From an uncultured Chlorobiaceae bacterium (GTDB taxonomy: Bacteria; Bacteroidota; Chlorobiia; Chlorobiales; Chlorobiaceae), in the NCBI GenBank assembly GCA_903840935.1, contig CAIMHT010000015.1, positions 1-64,000 on the forward strand: a DNA stretch of 64,000 nucleotides, given 5' to 3'. The notes under the pieces were generated by a model, which was not told the origin of the DNA, made no database searches, and was given only the letters and a program-made list of their open reading frames with translations. Shown here piece by piece: positions 57,585 to 64,000 of the stretch. The position numbers and the translations under genes are program-made. The first letter of the stretch is position 1, and every line of letters starts with the position of its first letter.

Positions 57585-58228
57585 GAGGGGGTTGTTGATT
57601 TCCGGTTTTAGCAAGCAGGATTATTTCCTGAGCCACAGTTTACCGATCACGAATCAAAATCACAAAAAAACATTATGCAACAAACATACAACACCCATCA
57701 AAAACCTCATAGTGCTCAGGAAGCTGCAAGCCCCCAAACGAAAGAAAAAACAACTACAATAACAAAAATTATAGATCAGAATAAAACAAAACGCAATAAA
57801 GATGTCCCAACCAAAAAGAAAGCAACACACCGAGATTATATCACTACAAATAACAATCAAAAAAAGAAAAATAAAAACAAGCAAAACAAAAGACAAGAAT
57901 ATAAAATAATGACAAATAAATGATAAGAAGCCTGCATTTAATAAAAACTAATAACATGCAAATATTGGAAAGTATATTTACTATAAATACACAATTAAAA
58001 TATATTAAAAACATAAAAAACAACTTAAAAAAAATTTCATATAAGCTAATATAAAGTATTTAATTGAAATAAATTGGCTCTTTTTGTATAAACTTTATGA
58101 TAGTATATTAAGATTGTTTTTTTTATAAAAAAAGACACAGTAAAATCACCACTATCGGTGTTGCATGTAAAAATAATATTCAAAATAATAGTGTTGTTTT
58201 TATAATTTAAATGATATAAATTTTTCGA

Positions 58229-58262
58229 ATTGCCATGATTTTTTTCAAAAAATCATGGCAAT
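58229..58262. repeat. 34-bp perfect palindrome
   Basis: ATTGCCATGATTTTTT pairs completely with AAAAAATCATGGCAAT over 16 bp with only TC between. It is followed on the plus strand by a T-rich tract (58269-58275). It could be an intrinsic terminator or a binding site. Confidence 0.75.
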
Positions 58263-58288
58263 GAATATGTTTTTTATGGTAAGATCAA

Positions 58289-58321
58289 TTGCGGGATTGA
58301 TGGTGTTTTTTGCGGGATTGA
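58289..58321. repeat. Two 12-bp direct repeats 21 bp apart
   Basis: TTGCGGGATTGA occurs at 58289-58300 and again at 58310-58321, identical in all 12 bases and spaced by 21 bp, two turns of the helix, so both copies face the same side. The second is followed by AACGCC. Confidence 0.7.
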
Positions 58322-58357
58322 AACGCCTGGTGGTAAGAATAAGTGTCGTCGTTATTC

Positions 58358-58837
58358 TTAGATGATGGGGAATTTGCACTGCACAATAAGCTCGATCTCA
58401 AGGCTTGCATCAAGAGGTAATCCCGAGACACCTACGGCGCTTCTTGCGTGACTTCCCCGCTCCCCGAAGATCTCGTGCAGCAATGAAGAGGCTCCATTGG
58501 CAACGATATGCTGGCTTGAAAAATCCTGTTCGCTGGCAACATAAAGGGTAAGCTTGACAATTCGTTCAATACTGTCGAGCGTTCCTGTCACCGATTTAAT
58601 CGCAGCAAGCGCATTAAGGAGTGCTACTCTGGATGCATGGACAACGTCCTCTTTACGCTCCTCATTAACCCTGCCTTTTCCACCTGGCTCCACCAGTTTC
58701 CCCTCAAAAAGAGGCAATTGACCAGACGTAAAGACCAGGTTTCCACTCCGGATGGCAGGAGCATAAAGCCCTGCAGCGGCGGCTGGTAGCGGTAAAATGA
58801 AGCCGATCTGGAGAATTTTTTCTTCGACGATACCCAT
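58358..58837 (-). CDS. RidA/YjgF/Rid-family protein
   Basis: A 159-residue protein of the Rid family, which in the RidA branch hydrolyses reactive enamine/imine intermediates. [20 protein letters not shown] is the typical start, then a [19 protein letters not shown] helix and [20 protein letters not shown] with the arginine equivalent to the active-site Arg. The ATG at 58837 is chosen because upstream codons (to 58918) are unlike the family. The stop lies in a hairpin (TAAGAATAA / TTATTCTTA, 58334-58360). Confidence 0.87.
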   Translation of the reverse strand: MGIVEEKILQIGFILPLPAAAAGLYAPAIRSGNLVFTSGQLPLFEGKLVEPGGKGRVNEERKEDVVHASRVALLNALAAIKSVTGTLDSIERIVKLTLYVASEQDFSSQHIVANGASSLLHEIFGERGSHARSAVGVSGLPLDASLEIELIVQCKFPII

Positions 58838-59014
58838 TATTAACGAGTTCGATAGGTTACTGAAGCTGTTGCTGAAGATTCTTAAAGCAAGCAGTTTGAA
58901 AAAAAGCATTGAAAACAAGATAAGCGGCCCGACAAAAAAACAGCAAGAAAAAGTTTTTGATGCTACTATGCTTAATAGTATTTATAGTCTGGCACAAATC
59001 AAAGTGTTTTCATA

Positions 59015-59662
59015 ATGAATGGCAATCAAACAAAAAAAAGTCATCTTCCACCCCTCTGCCTCATCAGCAGCGGAGAGGATAGTGCTGATAAGGGCAAACT
59101 ACTCCTTAATCAACTTGTCAGGCTCCCCCAATCACTCCCCTGTATGGTGCAGATCAGGGAAAAAAAGCTCAGCACAAAAGATCTATTGATGCTGGCCCTT
59201 AAAGCCCGGGAAATTCAGCTTCCCGCAGGCACTCTTTTGCTGGTAAATGAGCGTGTTGATCTTGCCCTTGCGGCCAGCCTTGACGGAGTGCATCTGCCGG
59301 AAAATGCCTGTTCAGCCAAAGTGCTTCGCACGCTTGCTCCAAAATTGATCTATGGTTGTAGCGTACACTCTCCCGCTGCCCTGCATATTGCTGAAGAGGC
59401 TGGCGCTGATTATCTGCTTTTTGGCCCGGTATTTGATACCCCCTCAAAAAGAATCTACGGTGCACCTCAGGGTCTCGAAAAACTTGGCGAGCTCTGCCAG
59501 GCAACCTCGCTTCCCGTCTTTGCGCTGGGCGGCATAACTCCTGAAAATGTTTCGCTCTGCATGGCAAAAGGAGCTTATGGAATAGCCGCCCTCTCTCTCT
59601 TTCGAGATACCGACCGGCTTGCTGATACCATTGAAGAACTTTATCTCCACCTGAATCCATAA
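59015..59662 (+). CDS. TenI-like protein (thiamine-phosphate synthase family)
   Basis: A 215-residue TIM barrel related to ThiE. VQIREKKLSTKDLLMLALKA, LLVNERVDLALAASLDGVHL and LLFGPVFDTPSKRIYGAP are present. GCSVHS carries the histidine used by the thiazole tautomerase TenI, and the diphosphate-binding residues of true ThiE are altered (VHLPEN in place of VHLGQQD). It is placed just upstream of thiE, with 8 bp between. No riboswitch is seen in front. Confidence 0.78.
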   Translation: MNGNQTKKSHLPPLCLISSGEDSADKGKLLLNQLVRLPQSLPCMVQIREKKLSTKDLLMLALKAREIQLPAGTLLLVNERVDLALAASLDGVHLPENACSAKVLRTLAPKLIYGCSVHSPAALHIAEEAGADYLLFGPVFDTPSKRIYGAPQGLEKLGELCQATSLPVFALGGITPENVSLCMAKGAYGIAALSLFRDTDRLADTIEELYLHLNP

Positions 59663-59670
59663 CGCCCGTG

Positions 59671-60291
59671 ATGCTCTCCTCACCATTTCTCTGCGTCATA
59701 ACCGATGAAGCGCTCTGCCCTCTCTCCCTTGCAGAAAAGGCGCTCATGGGAGGAGCGACCATGATCCAGCTCCGCCACAAACAGGCATCGGGAAGCCAGC
59801 TTTTTTTATGGGCTGTTGAAATCCGCAAGCTTTGCAAGAAACATCAGGCGCTTTGCATCATCAATGACCGTGTGGACATTGCCATGGCGAGTCAGGCAGA
59901 CGGCGTGCACCTCGGCCAGCAGGACATGCCAATTGAAGCCGCGCGAAAACTCCTCGGAAAACATCGCATTATCGGAGTTTCTGCTTCATCGGTCAATGAG
60001 GCCGTTCAGGCAGAAAAGGATGGGGCCGACTATATCGGCTTCGGTCATATTTTTCCGACCTCTTCAAAAGAGAAGGACTACTCTCCATTGGGTACCGAAA
60101 CCCTCCGACAAGCAGCAGCCCTTCTCTCTTTGCCGATTATTGCCATTGGAGGCATCAGCCATGAAAATGCAGCATTGCTTATCTCATCAGGAGCCTCCGC
60201 TGTAGCAGTCATTTCCGCTGTCAGCAGGGCGCCTGACCCCTCTTTTGCTGCACACAAACTGCTCTGCGCCATAAACAAAAGCCGTTCATGA
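59671..60291 (+). CDS. thiE: Thiamine-phosphate synthase
   Basis: ThiE joins the HMP-diphosphate and thiazole phosphate units of thiamine. The 206-residue protein has MIQLRHKQASG, CIINDRVDIAMASQADGVHL, GVSASSVNEAVQAEKDGADY and FGHIFPTSSKEKDYSPLG. GTG directly precedes the ATG at 59671. It overlaps thiD by 4 bp. Confidence 0.93.
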   Translation: MLSSPFLCVITDEALCPLSLAEKALMGGATMIQLRHKQASGSQLFLWAVEIRKLCKKHQALCIINDRVDIAMASQADGVHLGQQDMPIEAARKLLGKHRIIGVSASSVNEAVQAEKDGADYIGFGHIFPTSSKEKDYSPLGTETLRQAAALLSLPIIAIGGISHENAALLISSGASAVAVISAVSRAPDPSFAAHKLLCAINKSRS

Positions 60292-61142
60292 AAAATAAAT
60301 ACACAACTATCCTCACCATTGCAGGCTCTGACGGAAGTGGCGGAGCCGGAATTCAGGCGGATATCAAAACATTTGCCGCACTGGAGTGTTACGGTTTATC
60401 GGTCATCACCGCCCTGACAGCCCAAAATACCCTGGGAATAAATGCTGTCTACCCGGTTAGCGTGTCCTATGTGGTCGAGCAGTTCAGGAGCATTGCATCC
60501 GACATCCCTGTTGATGCGGTAAAAATCGGTATGCTTGGAAACGCCCGCATCATCAAAACGGTTGCTCTCTTGCTCAGGGAACTGCAAGGCACTCCCCCGG
60601 TCATTCTCGACACCATTTTCGCCTCTTCCGGAGGTACTCCCCTTCTTGCGAAAAAGGCTATCCAGCTTATGAAAGAAGAGCTCTTTCCCCTGACCACACT
60701 CATTACACCCAATCTGCCCGAAATTGCCCGGCTCCTGGGCATAAGAGAAGTTCCCGCGACTCCGGAATCCATAGAAGAGGCTGCAATGAAGTTGCATGAA
60801 AGGGGGGCGGCCTCTGTCCTTGTAAAAGGAGGGCATGGTGAGGGCGAAAACTGCGCCGACTGCCTTTTTTACGACAATCATTTTTTCTGGTTCAGCTCAA
60901 AAAAAATATTAACAGGCAACAGTCATGGAACAGGGTGCACCCTCTCATCGGCCATTGCGGCCTTCATGGCCAAAGGAGAAAAAATGGAGTGCGCTGTGGA
61001 AAAGGCAAAAGCCTATCTTGATGATGCGCTGCTGGCAGGTGCTGTTTACCGTCTCGGGAGGGGAAACGGCCCGCTGCATCACCAGTGCCGGCAATGGAAA
61101 CAGGGTCAGATAACTCCACGGGGTGGACGGCCTATGGAGTAA
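60288..61142 (+). CDS. thiD: Hydroxymethylpyrimidine (phosphate) kinase
   Basis: ThiD phosphorylates HMP twice to the diphosphate used by ThiE. The 284-residue ribokinase-fold protein begins [20 protein letters not shown] and ends its core with [16 protein letters not shown] carrying the catalytic Cys/Asp-type loop. The coding region runs 37 bp into the 3' end of the convergent UDP-glucose dehydrogenase gene, using an arginine/glycine-rich tail not needed by the family. Confidence 0.93.
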   Translation: MKNKYTTILTIAGSDGSGGAGIQADIKTFAALECYGLSVITALTAQNTLGINAVYPVSVSYVVEQFRSIASDIPVDAVKIGMLGNARIIKTVALLLRELQGTPPVILDTIFASSGGTPLLAKKAIQLMKEELFPLTTLITPNLPEIARLLGIREVPATPESIEEAAMKLHERGAASVLVKGGHGEGENCADCLFYDNHFFWFSSKKILTGNSHGTGCTLSSAIAAFMAKGEKMECAVEKAKAYLDDALLAGAVYRLGRGNGPLHHQCRQWKQGQITPRGGRPME

Positions 61143-62443
61143 TAGGTAAATCCCGACTGCTCCATAAAATCAGGACTGTAGATATTGCGGCCATCAAAAA
61201 CAACCGGATGAGAGAGATCCCGTTTAATCATATCAAAATCAGGACTGCGGAAAACAAGCCACTCAGTCAGCACCACAAGGGCGTTTGAGCTTTTAATGGC
61301 ATCCTCCGGATTTGAAGCATAAAAGATCTCATCACATTCACCATAGATTCTTCTGACCTCATCCATGGCAACCGGGTCATAAACCCTTACCCGTGCGCCA
61401 CCACCCAAAAGCTCGTCAATAACCCTGCGGCTCGGCGCTTCACGCATATCATCGGTATTCGGTTTGAAAGAGAGCCCCCAGATTGCAAAAACACGCCCTT
61501 CAATATCATCGGCAAAATGTCCCCTTATCTTTCTGACCATACAGCTTTTCTGGTCATGGTTGACCGCCTCGACAGCCTGCAAAATCCGTGAATGATAACC
61601 ATGCTTGTGTGCCGTTCTTTCGAGCGCTTGTACATCCTTGGGAAAACAGGAACCCCCATAGCCAATTCCTGGATAAATGAAGGAAAACCCAATCCTCGAA
61701 TCAGAGCCGATACCTTTTCGTACAGCCTCAACATCGGCGCCAACCCGATCAGCGATGTTGGCAATCTCATTCATGAAACTGATTTTTGTTGCAAGCATGG
61801 CGTTTGCGGCATACTTGGTCAGTTCCGCTGAGCGAACATCCATGGCGATAAAACGCTCATGACTGCGATTGAAGGGAGAATAAAGAAAACGAAGCAGCTC
61901 TCTGGTCCGCGGATTATCGACGCCAACAACAATTCGTTCCGGTTTCATAAAATCGTTGACCGCATCACCCTCTTTGAGAAACTCGGGATTTGATACCACA
62001 TCAAAGTCGATATCCGCTTTTCTCTCAGCAAGAACAGTACTTATTTTTTCCCTCACGAGATCGGCTGTACCAACCGGCACCGTCGATTTATTGATGACAA
62101 TCCGGTACTCTTTCATGAAGGTACCAATACTTTCAGCAACACTGAGCACATGGCGCAAATCTGCCGAGCCATCTTCATCAGGCGGAGTTCCTACTGCAAT
62201 AAACTGGTAAAGTCCAAAGTCAACGCCCTCACGCAAATCCGAGGTAAAGCGCAACCGTCCCTCCCTGATGTTTTCGGCAACAATTTCATCAAGACCAGGC
62301 TCATGAATTGGAATCTGGCCTTCATTGAGACGGTCAATCTTCTTCTGGTCTATATCAACACAAAGAACATCATTACCGACTTCTGCAAAACATGCGCCCG
62401 TAACAAGCCCGACATAACCTGAACCGAATATGGTTATTTTCAC
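61106..62443 (-). CDS. UDP-glucose 6-dehydrogenase
   Basis: This enzyme oxidises UDP-glucose to UDP-glucuronate for envelope polysaccharides. The 445-residue protein has [48 protein letters not shown] (catalytic Cys) and [13 protein letters not shown]. It starts at GTG 62443, as the glycine motif lies within the first dozen residues. It is convergent with thiD. Gene names differ between species (ugd, tuaD), so no symbol is given. Confidence 0.93.
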   Translation of the reverse strand: MKITIFGSGYVGLVTGACFAEVGNDVLCVDIDQKKIDRLNEGQIPIHEPGLDEIVAENIREGRLRFTSDLREGVDFGLYQFIAVGTPPDEDGSADLRHVLSVAESIGTFMKEYRIVINKSTVPVGTADLVREKISTVLAERKADIDFDVVSNPEFLKEGDAVNDFMKPERIVVGVDNPRTRELLRFLYSPFNRSHERFIAMDVRSAELTKYAANAMLATKISFMNEIANIADRVGADVEAVRKGIGSDSRIGFSFIYPGIGYGGSCFPKDVQALERTAHKHGYHSRILQAVEAVNHDQKSCMVRKIRGHFADDIEGRVFAIWGLSFKPNTDDMREAPSRRVIDELLGGGARVRVYDPVAMDEVRRIYGECDEIFYASNPEDAIKSSNALVVLTEWLVFRSPDFDMIKRDLSHPVVFDGRNIYSPDFMEQSGFTYYSIGRPPRGVI

Positions 62444-62498
62444 AAAAAGAGAATCTTGTTAAAAATTACAAAAAACCAACAAGCCTGATTTATTATTA

Positions 62499-63350
62499 TC
62501 ACTCCTCTACAACAATCACAAGGCACCGTGACTTCTGCCAGAAAGCGTTCTCATCACGAATAAGAAGCAGCGATGAGGTTTTGCCACCGGCAAGTTCGTA
62601 TGAACCTACGGTATGTGGTGTGATTATTTTCAGGTTTTTCAGTGGCTTGTCAAAAAAGAGATCCCTCGTTTCAGTAATATCAATTTTCTTGAAAAGATTC
62701 ACATTAAAGTCAGAGGCAAGACGGTAATCGCTGCCGAAAATCCCCCCAAGCTGATTGATGCGCACAAGAATACCTTTGGCAACCAGTTGGCTGAAGGTAC
62801 CTGAAATATAATAGGCTGTATAGAGTTCACGTTCCTGTCCCTGAATATACTCATCGAGTACATCTACAGTGGCAATAAGTGAAGAGACCTGATTGTTCAG
62901 TTTCTGGACATGACCCTTGAGCGCATTGACCTCCTTGTCCTTGGTGTTGATGGCAATTTTCAGCTCAGAAACAAGCCGGTCAAGAGACTCTACACGATAG
63001 GAGGATGAGCGGTTCTCCTCCTCAAGCTTCCGTATAAGATTTTTACTTGACACCAGTGAAGAATCGATAAAACGGATACTGGTCATGATATCCTTGCCGA
63101 TTTGCTCCACATTTGTGGTCTCCTTGCCTTCAATCCCGGAAGAAAGGCGTTCAACAACAGCCTCTTTTTGCTGAATCCTGCCGAGATTTTTCTGTACCTG
63201 GGCAAGAATCGCCATCATCGACTCGACATGCTCCTGTCGGGGATCGGGCTTTTGCTTCTCCGGGCTACACGAAGAGAGCATCAGAAGAACTGCAAAAAAA
63301 ACAACACTGGCAACCCTGAGCCGACTATCCCTTACAGCCATTGAATCCAT
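62499..63350 (-). CDS. Coiled-coil lipoprotein of unknown function
   Basis: A 283-residue protein with signal peptide and lipobox ([10 protein letters not shown]). A long helical stretch from about 25 to 175 has heptad character ([20 protein letters not shown]) and is followed by a beta-rich end ([22 protein letters not shown]). No family is recognised. The ATG at 63350 has AAGAAGGGG eight bases upstream. Upstream codons to 63380 lie within the hydrolase gene. Confidence 0.6.
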   Translation of the reverse strand: MDSMAVRDSRLRVASVVFFAVLLMLSSCSPEKQKPDPRQEHVESMMAILAQVQKNLGRIQQKEAVVERLSSGIEGKETTNVEQIGKDIMTSIRFIDSSLVSSKNLIRKLEEENRSSSYRVESLDRLVSELKIAINTKDKEVNALKGHVQKLNNQVSSLIATVDVLDEYIQGQERELYTAYYISGTFSQLVAKGILVRINQLGGIFGSDYRLASDFNVNLFKKIDITETRDLFFDKPLKNLKIITPHTVGSYELAGGKTSSLLLIRDENAFWQKSRCLVIVVEE

Positions 63351-64000
63351 TGTTTTACCCCTTCTTTTGTGCCATACCATCTGGTATGCGGTGTTGGAAG
63401 ATGTCCTGCATCTGCAATAGTAACATTTTCAGCACCTTCAAGAAAACAGCTTTTTGCAGGGACAATCCCGTCTCCCCGCACGTTGCCATCCTCCTGAACG
63501 CTTTTATAAAACTTGAAACACGTTTTCTCTAAAAAACCTCCCTGATCATTGCCATGATACTTATCGCAAGCGACAGAAACAACACGACAACGCTCAAAAA
63601 AATCCATTTGCAGATTGCTGAAGATAAAATCGGTCTTTATCTTCGCATAGTGCTCATAAGTATGAAAGGGAGTACCAAGCGTGAGCAGCTTCGAAACCCT
63701 TCCTGCAGTATGATAAACATCTCCCTGAAATGGCTTTTCAAGAAGATAGATCATCGCAACTGTTCCCCCGCCGCTGTGAGCCACAAGCGTCACCGGTTCA
63801 CCGGGAAACCTCCTCTCCATCTCCCTGACCGCCCGGTCAACCGCCTTCATCACCCGGTTTGTTGATTTTTCCGGCGAAGGAGGAAACCCTACCCAGTCAA
63901 CAAGCGACACCGGTGCCACAATAACTCGCTCTCTGGATATATAGCTCGCAAGCTCCTCCTTCATCGTATCGTACAACGTATCCCAGAAAAGCACTCCGGG
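63332..64000 (-). CDS. Alpha/beta-hydrolase of the lipase/PGAP1 type (N-terminus cut by window edge)
   Basis: At least 222 codons of a serine hydrolase. The frame stays open to base 64000 (PGVLFW precedes the first possible start, a GTG), so the beginning lies outside. The nucleophile elbow is [11 protein letters not shown] and the His is probably in [16 protein letters not shown] near the end. The oxyanion part is LLTLGTPF. The substrate is unknown. It overlaps the lipoprotein start by 19 bp, so the two form an operon. Confidence 0.75.
   Translation of the reverse strand, partial: PGVLFWDTLYDTMKEELASYISRERVIVAPVSLVDWVGFPPSPEKSTNRVMKAVDRAVREMERRFPGEPVTLVAHSGGGTVAMIYLLEKPFQGDVYHTAGRVSKLLTLGTPFHTYEHYAKIKTDFIFSNLQMDFFERCRVVSVACDKYHGNDQGGFLEKTCFKFYKSVQEDGNVRGDGIVPAKSCFLEGAENVTIADAGHLPTPHTRWYGTKEGVKQWIQWL

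Larger units (their letters stand above)
57585..58357. other. AT-rich spacer between ctpA and ridA
   Basis: About 770 bp, strongly AT-rich compared with neighbouring genes, especially from 57660 to 58260. Open frames here (57660-57896, 57675-57923) are low-complexity (Lys/Asn/Thr or Phe/Ile/Cys) and are not called. The stretch holds a 34-bp perfect palindrome and a pair of 12-bp direct repeats, listed separately. As both flanking genes run on the minus strand, only one promoter (for ctpA) is needed in it. Confidence 0.6.

Noticed and set aside
57660-57923. Two overlapping open frames in the AT-rich spacer
   Set aside because: Low-complexity Lys/Asn/Thr or Phe/Ile/Cys translations typical of AT-rich DNA; no start context.
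58289-58340. Possible CRISPR remnant because of the GGGATTGAAAC ending
   Set aside because: The two repeats are only 21 bp apart, with no spacer of normal length, and no cas gene is near.
58920-59014. Possible TPP riboswitch upstream of the thiamine genes
   Set aside because: No conserved THI-box sequence (CTGAGA and partners) could be found in the leader.

Overview
The gene content points to a green sulfur bacterium (Chlorobiaceae, Chlorobium/Pelodictyon-like). This is an inference from recognised proteins: a Bacteroidota/Chlorobiota-type small basic protein, a moderate-GC core with AT-rich spacers, a KaiC-like ATPase and anaerobe-type ferredoxins. No species can be named from the sequence alone. 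No rRNA, CRISPR array, prophage or intact transposon is visible, and only one tRNA (Cys).

Layout. 1-4120 (minus): the start of a KaiC-like ATPase, two FtsX/LolC-LolE-type permeases and a phosphate-binding-protein-like lipoprotein. 4328-9999 (plus): an arginine operon argC-argJ-argB-argF-argG with a readable promoter. argH follows only at 14147, after a decayed segment (orphan HigA antitoxin, higB relic, frameshifted membrane-protein gene, large hybrid histidine kinase). 15532-20545 (minus): two paralogous Prc/Tsp proteases bracketing tatA and a PmtA-like methyltransferase. 20714-31808: core metabolism (class II aldolase, M20 amidohydrolase, CBS-ACT protein, rpiB, ppk1, 5-formyl-THF cyclo-ligase, pyrC), a bL38/DUF4295-like small gene, a methyltransferase, an SDR epimerase and a BMP-family lipoprotein.

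31936-41559 is the accessory part: a second hybrid kinase, a YdcF-like protein, a transposase remnant, a third paralogous kinase whose 5' end looks frameshifted, a stray PAS fragment, a TPR protein, a ferredoxin, a second orphan HigA and an N-terminally shortened RmuC. tRNA-Cys and a bidirectional terminator close it.

41790-46863 (minus) is a compact five-gene operon: flippase, glycosyltransferase, CMP-sugar synthetase, Fe-alcohol dehydrogenase, DegT aminotransferase. The last two resemble the KdnB/KdnA pair that makes 8-amino-Kdo, so the operon may build, activate and transfer an amino-ulosonic acid. This is the best candidate here for an undescribed pathway.

47082-64000: acyl-CoA synthetase, a MutY-like glycosylase without Fe-S cysteines, the rpsP-rimM-trmD-rplS block led by ffh, heptose-7-phosphate kinase, a CtpA protease with two START-domain proteins, an AT-rich 770-bp spacer with a perfect 34-bp palindrome and a 12-bp direct repeat, ridA, thiamine genes (tenI-like, thiE, thiD), UDP-glucose dehydrogenase, a coiled-coil lipoprotein and a partial lipase-like hydrolase. 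Many starts lack a Shine-Dalgarno sequence and several are GTG or TTG.
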